Shown: positions 1 through 11,109 of the stretch, piece by piece
Layout: every line of letters starts with the position of its first letter
Numbering within the stretch: the stretch's first letter is position 1
Assembly: GCF_050624435.1 (NCBI RefSeq)
Contig: NC_134541.1
Span: 9,562,983-9,626,982 of the forward strand
Length of the DNA: 64,000 nucleotides
Origin: Tenrec ecaudatus
Taxonomy: Eukaryota > Chordata > Mammalia > Afrosoricida > Tenrecidae
Direction: 5' to 3'
The notes under the pieces: model-generated
Seen by the model: the letters and a program-made list of their open reading frames with translations, nothing else
The model's database searches: none
What the model was told of the DNA's origin: nothing
Position numbers and translations under genes: made by a program

Positions 1-185
1 TGAAGTCGAAAAGAAGACTCCAGAGAATGTCTCTCACTGTGACGTAGTGCAGTCATGGGGGAGTTTTCTTATAAGGTTTCCCTGCACCCTCAGAAGGTCT
101 AGGGATATACAAGAAGGTGGGAAATTGAGGCAGGTGGAGCGTCAAACTGTGGCTGGCATATAGCCCAAGAATACCAAAAGCTCTG

Positions 186-189
186 TCTG

Positions 190-259
<70 letters not shown>

Positions 260-314
260 ATCTATCTATCTATCTATCTATCTATCTTCTATCTATCTAT
301 CCTACCTATCTATC
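186..314. repeat. (TATC)n microsatellite
   Basis: About 130 bases of CTAT/TATC tetranucleotide units with a few interruptions (TCATC, TTCT, CCTACC) near the right end. The left two thirds is nearly pure and is probably length-polymorphic. Confidence 0.97.
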
Positions 315-315
315 T

Positions 316-3300
316 TTTACACTCTCTTTAGTAAGTCAGTGTAGTTAACTCTGGGTTCAACTCAACATCCACTGATATTTAAAAACACATTTTTCAGCAT
401 AATTATCGTGCATGGTTGGAGGGCCTTCACTGCTCTCTGAGCTCAGAAGAAGAGGGAAAGTTCTTATTCTCAAGAAATCAACCCAGAGGTCTGTCTACCC
501 CACAGAACAGCCTCAGAAGTCCCCAGAGGCTGATGATGTCTTCAGAAGAAAAACAAGTTCTAAGTGAAGCTTCTTTGCCCCCGTTTGTTTTTGTCTTGGG
601 GTGTGGGGATGCGGGGGTGGGTACGCAGTGGTTTCAAAGAATTGGTAGAAAAATGCCATTTTCACTTAATCCCATTTTTCCACTCACTGTTTTGAAACTC
701 CTTTTTAGGATCATGAGCTTCTCTGATCCGTCCTCTTATTTATGGGTATGATACTTCATAAAAAACAAATATAAATCTATTGACCTGGAGGCTAAGGAAG
801 AAACACATTAATTGAAAAGACTATGGTCTAGAAAGAAGATTTTAAGCAGGGAAAACAGTGATGTGTCCAAGTACAGATTTGAGATCCTCCCTACACACAC
901 ACACACACGGATTTTCCAAATATTTCCTAAGTGTCCATCTGACAATCACCTGATTAAAGTTCTTTTGCATTTCTGTAAGACCTCTGAAGGTCAAGGTAAA
1001 TACATGCTACAATAGCTTCGTCCAATATTTGCAAGGAGAATATGTTTGCTGAAAACCTGACATTTCAATTAAGGTGCTGAGATGGGATCCAATCGCTCGC
1101 TTGGAAAACTGTGTAATCTCTTTTGGGACTCCTTCCTGATGCTTTTGCATAGAGAGCTTTAAGAGAAATAATAATATTATTAATAATAACTTTACTATAA
1201 ATCATAAAGTTATTATTATTTAAAGCAGACAAGAAACTGGCTCCATACTTTGAGAAATCATAAACTTATTATTTTTTTAAAGCAGACAAGAAGCTGGCTC
1301 CCTACTTTGAACTGTTTAACTATTAATAACCAAGAAAGCTGTTCACTTTCAAGTTGGTAAAGTTTCCACCCCTTCTGCCTCCAACTGCGACGATCTTAGG
1401 GTGTATATACAGGGTGTCCATGAAGTGTATCTGCACGCTGTCTCCCCCAAGGACATCTCCAATCTCTAAACATCAGAGAAGAGTAAGTGAAATGACCCAA
1501 GTAAACAAGGTCCACTCCCCCCCCCATCTACCGTCCCCCCCCCCCCCCCGCGCCCTCCCCCAAGTCAATAAAGTAACAACATTGCCAGAGGGTGTGGAAC
1601 TCCCGCTACTTGAGCTTGGGGATGGGGGTGGGGTGGGGATGAGTGGATCCAACTGGGGAGCTGGAAGAACCGGGAACTTCTTCAGCAGGAAATGGCGCTT
1701 TCTGATGCTGCTAATTAAGGAACGCAGGAGCCTTCTTCTGAGTCAGCGTGGCAGCACGCAAGGCTCGCCCGGGCTTACGCGATCGCTTGGAGAAACTCAG
1801 AAATGAAAGCAGTTTGCTGGTCGCCTCGGGTTTCAGAGACCAGAGATGTGTGTGGACTGAGCCTGTTCAAATGGTTCCTAATCTTCAAAATGGTTCCTTG
1901 CAGCTGCCCCCCCCAACCCCCCCTTAAAAACTCAGCTGATCAAGTGAAGGATTTCAGATGGCAGGGTGCTGTCCCACAGAGACGATGTTGACTATTTATT
2001 TACAAGTGACTATTTTTAAGGTCCACAGGCTTATCTGGATTCTGAGGATTCCACTAGATTTAAGGAGCAATGAAAACATGGCTCTTTAGGGAAAGAATTG
2101 CTAAGTTGTTGGCTTGCAGATGCCCCAGCGCCTAGTACAGTACAAACAACAACAACAACCAGGAAGTGGATAATAACCATCTCACTGCCCAAAGACAGCC
2201 AGGAACACCTTTTACTCCCAAAATTTCAAACTTTGGATCCCACTTACCCCAATTCATTCGATTTATATAATTTATGTGTTTTAGCCATATTTCTTTATGA
2301 TTGGAATTTTAGTTATTTTTGAGATAAACGTCACTCAAGCCTCCCAAGCCACTCAAACTACTATTTAGGTTTGAGGAGGGCTCAGGTTTTTAAGAGCCAT
2401 ACCGTATATATTTACAACCCATCTCAAGAAGTGAAATCAACAACAATATCCTGTTATTTTGAGTATGGATTTTCACAGGGCACTGCTAACAACTGACTTA
2501 AAATTTTTTTTTGGATGAGCTGTCGGTTAATAACAATGAGGGTTTTGTTTTCCTTTCTATTTTTTCTTCAGTACACACTGCTATTATCCGTTTACTTATA
2601 TACCTATCTATGGTACTATCTACGTATCTATGCGTGTTACTATCTTTTTAAAAATAAATTTCATTGATTCATTTCCTTCCCCCTCTCTTTCCGTCAGTCA
2701 TCTTCCCTCCTCCCCCAGCAGCCTCTGTCACCCTCAATGTTGGCTTCTTTCTGGTGTGAAAACCATTTATCTAAAACATTTTTTTGTAGTCAGGGCCCCA
2801 TACGGTATTATGTATCTATTTCGTGGTTGTTGAGCATATGCACAGCACACACTAACAACACACAACACACACCACGTCCTGGGCGACGTGGAAGGCTCGC
2901 TTTAAATTGCCCAACCATTCAGCCTTCTTCGCCGTTGTTCCTCCTCATTAACATAAACCCTGCAGCTTTTGAGCTGCTTCTGCCAATTTGATCCCTGGGA
3001 GACAACACCCATTCTCTAGGATTCCAAAATGTTAGCCCCCAGTGGCCTCCTTCGTCCTTGTTACTGCCCTCTTTGCTGAAATCGTATAAAGTGCAAGGTT
3101 TCCAGCCATGCTCTCCTCGGTGCTCCAGCATCCACCACTGAAACTACATACACTTTCTCGAACACCACTCTTACAACCCATAAAGTGGACACTCAGTCCC
3201 AGAGAGCGCAGCATGCCTCCTCCATTAAACAAAAAATCCCGGTGAGAAAACCAGCATCCACACTCCCACTTCTTCACCGACACCATCTCTTTTTGCTTAC

Positions 3301-3925
3301 TAATATCATGGTGGCTGGCTCTTTCGAGAAACAAAACAAATAAACAAAAAGAAGCAATTTAGCACGAGGCCTTTCCATTTGCGAGTCTAGTGATTTCCCA
3401 ATGATGTCTTTTTCCAAACTTTTCTCACTGTCAAGCGGCAGTATCGGACCTATAGTCCACTGTGTTGGGGTCCCTTGGATAAGAATTCACTTGGACGACT
3501 TATTTGTGAAGCTCTGCTTAAAAATGGAGAAAGGAGAGGAGAGACAGGAAGACAGGGTGGGGGAGGGGGCAGGGGCGAGAGAGGGAATGTTTTTCCCCTC
3601 CTTCTATAGTAAATATCTTGCTGCTATGCATATCTTTGTTCATCAAGCCTTTTCCTTGATTAGGACGGATTCCAGAAGTGTTACTGCACCGAAACGTCTG
3701 CACATTTGTACGGCCCTCGACGCTTCTTACGGAATTGTTTACAAAAGGACTGTCCCAATTTACACTTGCACTTAACCAAAGATGAGAGAGCCTCTCTGAA
3801 AAAACGTTGAAAGGCAGGGGTTTTCGGAGCTCTTATAAATCACTGGCTAGAAGGGCTGACTTATGCATGTCATATGGCCAGTCATCGCAGAATAAATAAA
3901 TACACCGTGTTGTTGTTGTTTTTCT
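316..3925. other. Upstream intergenic flank, no gene seen
   Basis: Mostly unique AT-rich sequence without a convincing gene. The open frames are short and lack recognisable domains. It holds a short CA run near 895, a 56-base tandem duplication (listed separately), two poly-C runs (9 C at 1,517-1,525 and 15 C at 1,535-1,549) and TATC-like remnants near 2,600-2,630. The pyrimidine-rich stretch at 2,640-2,720 could be an old LINE fragment, but I could not assign it. Confidence 0.6.
1201..1312. repeat. 56-bp tandem duplication with adjacent hairpin
   Basis: Two copies of a 56-base unit begin ATCATAAA at 1,201 and 1,257. Both carry TTAAAGCAGACAAGAA followed by CTGGCTCC and ACTTTGA. The copies differ at a handful of bases. 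A 12-base inverted repeat (AATAATAACTTT at 1,182-1,193 and AAAGTTATTATT at 1,206-1,217) overlaps the left edge. Confidence 0.9.
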
Positions 3926-3965
3926 ATCGCTATAAAAACCCAGCCCGCGCGGGCTGCCAAACAAC
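3925..3965 (+). promoter_or_regulatory. TATA-like box followed by a 16-bp perfect palindrome
   Basis: TATAAAA lies at 3,931-3,937. It is followed by CAGCCCGCGCGGGCTG at 3,941-3,956, which equals its own reverse complement. It sits just left of a CpG-rich block, so a TATA-type start near 3,960 firing rightwards is possible. No transcript can be inferred from sequence alone. Confidence 0.3.
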
Positions 3966-3989
3966 CACCAACTATCTTTGATTCAAAGG

Positions 3990-5790
3990 AGGAAGCCAGT
4001 CGACTTGTTGAAAATGTGGTAATGAGATCGCTTCCACCCAGCCGGGTGCTGGCGGGGGGAGGGGAGCCTGCCTCGCTGGCCATCCCGAGGAAGGTGGAAG
4101 CCAACCGCAGGTCAGCTTCTCTTCCTTGCCGACCCCCCCCCCCCTTTATCCTTAAATTTAATGTAAAGCGGACGGTCTCGTGCGTTTCCCCAGAGGCGGC
4201 TCGCTGGTGCAGAACCGCGGCGAGAAGGTGCAGGGGAACGCGCACAGAACTTCTGGTGGCACGCGTTTCCTGTGAGCGCCACCCCGACGCGCTGGGGTGA
4301 CACGATTAAGCCCCAGCCATCTTAGCAGCGACTCCAAATTCTACTTTGTTTCCCCGGGGACAGCCGCTCCTGAACTTTCAGGCTTTCCGATGCGCCAGCA
4401 ACCTGTTTACTTCCGCGCCTGCCCATCCTTCTTCCTCCAGGAATAGGGCGCAGGCAGCTCGGAATCCCGTTTGCCCCCGTTGGTGGGTGGCAGACTTAGC
4501 GTTGGGGGCGCGCGGGCGGGCGGGAGCGAGCTGATCGCTGTGCACGGAGAGAGAGAGAGAGAAACTTTCTGAAGAAGAAACCGCAGGAGCACGTCCCTCG
4601 CCCCATCCTGGCCCCTGAGAATCCATCCAGCCCTGGCACGCTGACTGCTTTCTTTTGTGGGGGGCGGTGCGCGCGCGCGGGGGGGGGGCTGTCCAGGAAC
4701 GATGGGCCCATTATTGCTGGTGTGTTTGCTTTTTCAGTTTCCACCTCGCCTTGCAGCCAGGTAGTCCCCCCACTCGAGAGGGCAGCAAGCATCCCATCCG
4801 AAAAGACGCCCCCAGAGGTCCACGCTGGCTTGGCATTTGTGAAAATATGTCCACAAAATGTGCTAACTAGAGCTGAAGCGACAACCCCACGTGGTGAGAG
4901 AAGCCAAAGGCCTTCGCGGAAGGGCTGTGCCCGTGGGGGTGGGGGCAAGGAGGTGGCTTGTGCCACCTTGACATGTCTGTTGAGGGGTCCCTGCGGCTTG
5001 GCACCCGTTGGAGCGCCGCGTGGGGCCTCATTGTGACGCACCTGGCGCCGGGCGACCTCAGGACACCCCCCCTTTTTTTTTCCAGGGTGAAACTGGAGGA
5101 GACGGGAGGCCAGGCGGCTCGCGGCGGAGGCAGGACTCGAACTCGTGGCCACCGTAGCTCGGGCGGCGGCGTTCACTTCCGGTTTCCCAGGCGGTGTCGC
5201 GCCCAGGGTGTGTCGGCGGCGCGGGCTGGGCCCCGGCAGCCAGTCCCGTCCGGCTAGCGGCAGGTGAGGCGGCTGCGCGCATCCTCCGCGCCGCGGGCCT
5301 GCCCCTCGGAGAAGGTGCCCCAGGACCCTCGCTGAGCATCGGCCAGGCCCAGGTACGGTCCCCGCGGTCGCCGCACCGCCTGCCCCCGGGGCCCCGCGCC
5401 CCGCCTCGACACGTTGTGGCGCAGAGGCCCGAGCGCTGGGCTGCTGGACCCGCAAGGCGGGCCGCGAGGCCGCAGAGAGAGGTGGCGGTCGGCTTAGGAA
5501 GCCCCATGGGGCAGTCCACCCGCTCCCTCCAGGCCCCCCCGGGTCAGGATCCCCGCCGGGGCCTGGGGGCCTTGCGAGGAGCCTCTACGTGGAAGGTGGG
5601 CAAGGAACCCGTCCAGGTGAAAGAGGTGAAAGAGCCAGCCTGTGTCAGGGGCCCCCCAAACAAAAACCCGAGGCCACTGCGGCGGAACATGGCTGGCACT
5701 TTTGCCCTGCCCCATAGGGCATGCGCCATAGGGCCAGAAGCCCCCTGGCAGGGCCCGCAGCGGCCGAGGACACATCTCTGTGTCACACCT
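3990..5790. promoter_or_regulatory. CpG-rich block 1 (distal upstream CpG island)
   Basis: GC-rich, CpG-dense sequence with C runs and GC boxes. Possible splice donors reading rightwards are CAG|GTGAGG at 5,264 and CAG|GTACGG near 5,353, so a noncoding or alternative first exon is conceivable. Long open frames here are Pro/Arg/Ala/Gly-rich on both strands, as expected from base composition, and show no domain. It could be a distal alternative promoter of ZNF217, a lncRNA promoter or a regulatory island. Confidence 0.6.
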
Positions 5791-5794
5791 GAGC

Positions 5795-6150
5795 TGATGA
5801 GCGTCTCCCCGACTTTCTGACCCTGGGCCATGGTGTCTATTAAAATCTAGGCCTTAATGGAATGGAGTCCTTGTTGGGTGCCAAAACCTCTCTGGAGCGT
5901 TTTCTTAATGAGGATTTATGTAATCCACACGAATACACGTGTCGGTGAGGCTGCTGTCTCCCCTATAAAATGGGGGTGACTGAGGCAGAAGATAGCATAG
6001 CTAGGCGGTCAGATGGGCCGGTTTGAACCCAGAAAGCCAGTCTCTGGAGCACAGCTGTCTTCGCCCAGGGCCCGGCCTTCTCATCTTGGCAGCGGCAGGG
6101 GTGCCGCCCTACCGATGGCGCAGAAAATATGCTTGCTGTTTCTTCCACAG
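5795..6150. other. Intergenic, MIR-like remnant only
   Basis: Contains a CCCTATAAAATGGGG motif near 5,960 of the kind found in MIR SINEs, but it is too degraded for a firm call. No gene is seen. Confidence 0.35.
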
Positions 6151-6335
6151 GTTTCCTGAGTAGTTAGTGGAAGGAGGTTTGGCCGCTAATCCAAAGGTTG
6201 CTGGTTCAGGCCCGCCCAGCGGTCTCTCAGGAAGGGGGTTGGTTGGGGAGATCAACTGAGCAGCCCTTGATAACTTTTGATGGACTGCAGTTGAACTATC
6301 TTTGAATTCCATTTCTTCACAGACTTAAAAAAAAA
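6150..6335 (+). repeat. AfroSINE fragment (degraded)
   Basis: Carries the TTTGGCCGCTAATCCAAAGGTTG block and a tRNA-like GGTTCAGGCCC box, then a degraded body ending in an A13 tail near 6,340. Divergent from the better copies, so either an old or a related subfamily. Confidence 0.55.
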
Positions 6336-7015
6336 AAAAGACAAAACAAACAAAGCCTGTTCTTAAGTTTTCTAAAGGCAAGGTCTTAGTTAAAAAAAAG
6401 AAAAAGGTAACAATTGTACAATACTGCTTGATGTGATTGGTATGACGGCTGGATTAGCTCCTAATAAAATGGTTTAAGCATTGTAAAAAGCAAAGGAAGG
6501 AAAAAAATAATTAAAAAACTAAAAAAAAAAAAGAAAAAGAAGGAACATGGGTGGGGCTTTGGAGACAAAGAGCCCTGGAGAAGATCATCTTGTATATTAG
6601 GGGAGTTAGTACATTAGATAGATAATAAATTAATCTCTAGATTTAAATATATAGGTATTCAAGCCATGGGCATGGATTTGATTCCGATTTCTAAGACAAA
6701 GTAGATTGGTCATTGAGTGTCCCAAGACTCTTTAGGGGACCAGACAACCTCATCTTCCTCCCTTGGACCAGCTGTTGGGTTTGAACTATCCTCCATTTGA
6801 TTTGCAGCACAACCGGCCCCACCAGGCTTCCTTATACAGGAATCACGGGAACTAAATCCCACCATGAGACCAGTCATTGGTAGTGTGAAGATGTTGGCAT
6901 ATATATAGCAGGGGATCCCTATTGTTTTATCTGGCCCCTCTTAGCTTTCCTTTTCAAAATTCTTACTCATGTCATTGTTAATGTAAAAGTAATTTGATAA
7001 CATACATATATTTAA
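6336..7015. other. Intergenic, A-rich, nothing assigned
   Basis: A-rich sequence with several poly-A runs (6,400, 6,505, 6,520) that suggest eroded retroposon tails. No coding feature is seen. Confidence 0.4.
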
Positions 7016-7625
7016 AAAAAAATTATTGGGGGCTCTTCCAACTTAAATCATTTTATTGGGGGCTAGTACAACTCATCACAATCCATACACACATTAATTG
7101 TGTTAAGCCCATTTGTACATTTGTTGCCATCATCATTCTCAAAACATTTGCTTTCTGCTTGATCCCTTGGTATCAGCTCATTTTCCCCTCCCTCCCCGGT
7201 CCCCTCTCCCTCATGAACCTTTGATAATTTATAAATTATTATTATTTTGTCATATCTTACACTGTCCCACATCTCCCTTTACGCACTTTACTGTTGTCCA
7301 TCCCCTAGGGAGGAGGTTATATGTAGATCCTTGTAATCGGTTCCCCCTTTCTGCCCCACCCTCCCTCCGCCCACTCTCAACCACTGGTCCTGAAGGGATC
7401 ATCTGCCCTGGATTCCCTGTGTTTTCCAGTTCCTACTGTACCAGTGTACATCCTCTGGTCTATCCAGATTTGAAAGGTAGACTTGGGATCATGATAGTGG
7501 GGGTGGTGGGGGAGGAAGCATTTAGAAACTAGAGGAAAGTTTCATTGTTGCTACACTGCACCCTGACTGGCTCATCTCCTCCCCCAGACCCTTACAACTC
7601 TTATCCCAGTTGTGTATATATTTTG
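7016..7625 (-). mobile_element. L1 3' end (5'-truncated), antisense
   Basis: On the + strand it reads TTATTGGGGGCTAGTACAA, then the diagnostic blocks TTGTACATTTG, CATTCTCAAAACATTTGCTT and CCCTTGGTATCAGCTC, a C-rich tract, and the complement of GAGGGAGGA-type purine sequence. The purine-rich strand and terminal AATAAAA signal are typical of L1 3'UTRs. The terminal GGGGGCTC motif appears twice (7,027 and 7,057), as if one 3' end were inserted into or copied beside another. No ORF2 remains. Confidence 0.85.
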
Positions 7626-7689
7626 TATGAGTGACTCAGCAGAGGAGGATATCTATGTGATTGTTTTTGAGGGACCTTGGTTTACCGAT

Positions 7690-8050
7690 CTATTTTAATA
7701 AGCCTCCTACAGTCAGGCCAAGTCATGTCAGCTCCCCTGCTCACAATCATTTTGGTTCATTCTGAGTAAAATCTAAAGTCTTGCCAATGGCCAGAAGGAC
7801 CTAGGCCACCAATCTGCAGTTCCCTATCCATCTTTCTCTCACCTGTCTCCTGTCGAAATGCCATGCCAGTCACTGTACCACACGAGGATAGGCTTCTTTC
7901 GAATCCCTTAGCCTGGAATGCTCTCTTCCCGGGACTCTGTGGCTCCCATGGGCACCTTCTTCAGCTATTTCCTCACTTGTCTCCAGGTGAGGCCTTCCGG
8001 ATTAAGCTCTTGAATATCACTTTGCACCCACTGCTCTATGTTGCTTGTCT
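7690..8050. mobile_element. Possible ancient L2-type LINE remnant
   Basis: The phrases AGCCTGGAATGCTCTCTTCCC and GTGAGGCCTTCC resemble the conserved segment of mammalian L2 3' ends as I recall them. Alignment to L2 consensus would decide. Confidence 0.4.
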
Positions 8051-8071
8051 TTAAGAATTTATTAAATGCAA

Positions 8072-8262
8072 GGAGCCAGGGTGGGGTGGTGTTGTGGAAT
8101 GAGAGTTAGGTGGCAAACCTCAATGTCAGCAGTTTGAATACACCAACTCCTTCGAGGGATAGAAAGGAGGCCGTCTGCTTCTGTCTGGGAACCCTAGGGA
8201 GCATTTGTACTCCGAAGGGTTGCTATGAGCGGAATCAACTCCATGGCAATGGGTTCGTCAAG
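8072..8262 (+). repeat. AfroSINE
   Basis: Head near 8,085 (GGTGGTGTTGTGGAATGAGAG), AATGTCAGCAGTTTGAA middle block, and GGTTGCTATGAGC...CATGGCAATGGGTT tail. Inserted beside the L2-like remnant. Confidence 0.85.
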
Positions 8263-8476
8263 AAAAGGCCCGAAGCCTTTGCAAAGCTGCACAGGTAGCA
8301 AGTTAAGCTGATTGTGATGAAGCATTTGTTAGGAATCGAGCTTGGTTAAGCAATTTCAAAGTGAGGGCAAATTTGTATAACATTAAAGGTTCACCTAGAG
8401 TAAGTAGTCTGTGTGACACCACCCAGGGCTGCCTCCTATATGTTTTTATATTTGTTAATTGTATAAACGATACGAA

Positions 8477-8690
8477 ACTAAAACCAAGCTCTTTTCCATC
8501 GAGTCCGGACTGACTCAGAGTGACCCTACAGGGCAGGGTAGAATTGCTCCTATGAGTTTCTGAGAATAACAGTTTACTGGAGTAGAGAGCCCTGTCTTTC
8601 TCCCGGGGAGTGGTTGGTGGTTTTGAACTGCTGACTTTGAGGATCTCAGCTGAACACATAACCACCATGCCATATAGAACCAAAAACCCA
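8477..8690 (-). repeat. AfroSINE, antisense
   Basis: Reads as the complement: CATCGAGTCCGGACTGACTC and ACCCTACAGGGCAGGGTAGA, then TTTGAACTGCTGAC and ACATAACCACCATGCCA. Nearly full length. Confidence 0.9.
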
Positions 8691-8697
8691 CTGCCAT

Positions 8698-8830
8698 CAA
8701 GGGCTCAAGTAGAAAGAAAGTGCTTTGAAAATGATGTACAAATGTGCTTGAAACAATGGATGAATGTATGGATTGTGATAAGAGATGTCAAAGCCCCCAA
8801 TAGAAGTAATAAAAACAAACAAACAAAACC
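8698..8830 (+). mobile_element. L1 3' terminus, short
   Basis: The last ~130 bases of the L1 3' end: AAGGGCTCAAGTAGAAAG, ACAAATGTGCTTGAAACAATG and ATTGTGATAAGAG, then GCCCCCAATAGAAG and an A-rich tail with AACAAACAAAC. It abuts the preceding AfroSINE. Confidence 0.85.
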
Positions 8831-8855
8831 CCCTACTGCCATCTGGTCAACTCTG

Positions 8856-9053
8856 ACGTAGTGCACTGTTGATTAGGCATTGGACTGTGGACTGCTAACC
8901 GCAATGTTGGGGGTTCGAATCCACCATTTTCTCCTTGAGAGAACAATGAGGCTGTCTGTTCCAGTAAGCATTTGCCGCCTCCGAAGCCCTATGGAGGGCC
9001 GCCAGGAGTCAGAATCCACTCCATGGCAGTGGGCTGGGTTTGGGTTGGGTTGC
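8856..9053 (+). repeat. AfroSINE (left arm of an inverted pair)
   Basis: CGTAGTGCACTGTTGATTAG head, GCTAACCGCAATGTTGGGGG, GGTTCGAATCC box and CCATGGCAGTGGGC tail. Its tail meets the tail of the antisense copy that follows. Confidence 0.88.
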
Positions 9054-9215
9054 AGGACAGGGAAGAACTGCTCCATAGGGATTCCAAACCTATTCATTTT
9101 CATAGAAGCAGACGGTCACATCCAATCCTGATGGCAGGTTGCTGGTAGGTTCAAACAGCCAGCTTTCTGGTTAGCAAGTGAGTGCTTTAACCCCTGTGCC
9201 ATCACAACTTCTCAG
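9054..9215 (-). repeat. AfroSINE, antisense (right arm of an inverted pair)
   Basis: Starts with the complement of the CTATGGAGCAGTTCT block and ends with AAGTGAGTGCTTTAACC...TGCC, the complement of the head. The region 8,856-9,215 is therefore a tail-to-tail fold-back. Confidence 0.85.
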
Positions 9216-9296
9216 TGTTATTCAACATTACATGTAAGTGTTACATAGACACGTAATCAGGTCTATATGTGAGGGTATATATGTGAGCTGTGTGGA

Positions 9297-9450
9297 GCTC
9301 CTGGGCGGTGGAAATGGTTAAGGGATTGACTACCAGTCAAAAGGTGGGCGATTCAGACGCTCTGCAGATGCTTCAGAAGACAGGCCAGGCAACCTGCTCC
9401 TGCTGACAGGTCACAGACCTCAGACCCCATGGCACAGGTCCACCCTAGAC
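9297..9450 (+). repeat. AfroSINE (diverged)
   Basis: CTCCTGGGCGGTGGAAATGG head, ATTGACTACCAGTCAAAAGG, then CAGACCCCATGGCACAGGTC. The tail is weaker than in neighbouring copies. Confidence 0.7.
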
Positions 9451-9454
9451 ATGA

Positions 9455-10925
9455 GGACAGTCAGCTCCAGGGTACTGATTGACAGTCGACTTCCCGGCAA
9501 GCACCAGCACCACCATTATCGTGACAGAAATGCCTGTGCCCACGAGGGCTTCAGAAGTCCCTGGGGACATGGAAGGAGAAGGAAAGCTCCACTGCCTTTT
9601 CATTTTTTCTGTTTTTCCAGAAACACTTTGTAGCTCCCTCGTCGTGTCTGTGTGTATGGGCTCTACCAAGTGGAGGGCTGGAGATCCGCTCTGTAATAAG
9701 TTGGCTTAGAAATGCTAGGGCCTTCCAGAAAATAAATAAATACATAAAATGAATGAATGAATGAACGAATGAAAGGCCCACCAAACTGGCTTTCAGGGGA
9801 TCTGCTGAGACTGGCTGAATGGGTGGGCATACAGGGGCCTCTAGGCTGCTGTTGGGAAACAGGCTCATCCTAATCCCAGGTGGGTTCGCAGGGCTCAAGC
9901 CACACACAGGAGGCTATGTCTGAAAGCATTGCTACAGGGTACGACATCAGTTCGTGCAGGGCTTTATTCCAGTTAAAGCCGGTCTCTGGCTGTCAGAAAA
10001 TGGCTGGGGACAAGTTCTCTCAGTTGCAGGAAGAGGGGGCTTCATGGGAAAATTGAGAGAAAAGATAGTAAACTTTTCCCACAAACTTTTGGAGGCCTCT
10101 TATATGTAGGTTTGCATTTTGTCCAAGTGCCTCAAAAGACAGGAAACCAAGAAAGATGGGATCACAACAGGGGCTCCTGAGGACTGCCTCTTTCAGGCTG
10201 AGAGGGCTGCTCAGACAGCTAGGGTGCCTGCTTTTTAGGATTCCCAAGGGGTAGTCCCACTAGATGTCCTGGAAAGACACACGGGCGATCACAGGAGCTT
10301 ATAGAGAACACGTTCTCAGAACATTGAAAAATGAGAAAACAGGTCAGGAAAGTTGTATGTGGATCCCACCCCCCATCTCAACAGTGCCACCCGCCCACTC
10401 AAAGGTGGCAAAGGCTGCCCTGTGGGAATTTCACGAGGAAACCTTACTTATCCCTGCCACCCTGCAGCCCTGATCTTGGCCCTCCAGACTATTCTTTTTG
10501 TTCCCCGAACTCAACATTAAAAAGGAACATGATTTGAGCCCTCCAGCGATGGAGTGAATCGAAGGCGGAGCGAGAGGGAAGCTTTTCCGCCAGCCAGAAA
10601 TGTATAAGCAGAGATGGAGGCTATGTTGAAACAATAGCGTCACACCTGGCTGTTTTTGTTTACTAAGGTTTTGGTGGCTGTTGTAGCAATACTTTTTGAC
10701 TCTCCCTCCTTCCCTCATCTAGAGCTCTGAATATACATACCCATGCACGCACAGACCCATACGGACCACCCATGTGGAAATGCACGAATAAAAGTTTGGG
10801 CGACCCCACACTAAAAGTACTTCTGGAATTCAGAATGCATACATACATGCATATACGTGATACACAGATACCTAAATTTCCTTTAGGAAATAGATTTATA
10901 GGTGTGCTTTTAAACAGGCATTGCT
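9455..10925. other. Intergenic, no gene seen
   Basis: Unique sequence with a short imperfect (GAAT)n run at about 9,750-9,772. Small open frames occur but none has a domain or splice context. Confidence 0.5.
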
Positions 10926-10929
10926 TTTT

Positions 10930-11105
10930 AAAAAAAACACCTATTTTATTGGGGGCTTGTACAGCTTTAATCACCATCCATCCATCCATCATCCACTGTG
11001 TCTAGCACATTTGTACGTTTGTTGCCAGCATCATTTTCAAAACATTTTCTTTCTACTTGAGCCCTTGGTATCAGCTTCCCATTTGCCCCCCTCCCTCTCC
11101 CCAGG
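10930..11105 (-). mobile_element. L1 3' end, antisense
   Basis: TTTTATTGGGGGCTTGTACA is followed by a (CATC) patch, GCACATTTGTACGTTTGTTG, TTCAAAACATTTTCTTTC and CCCTTGGTATCAGCTTCCC. The 5' break lies in the C-rich tract. Confidence 0.82.
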
Positions 11106-11109
11106 CATT

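Noticed and set aside
5125-5165. tRNA-like GACTCGAACTCG box (antisense) in CpG block 1
   Set aside because: No matching A box, acceptor stem or anticodon arm. Possibly a chance B-box in GC-rich DNA.
4496-5455. 319-codon open frame on the - strand in CpG block 1
   Set aside because: Pro/Arg/Ala/Gly composition, open in several overlapping frames at once, no domain, no splice context. Expected from CpG-rich DNA with few stop codons.
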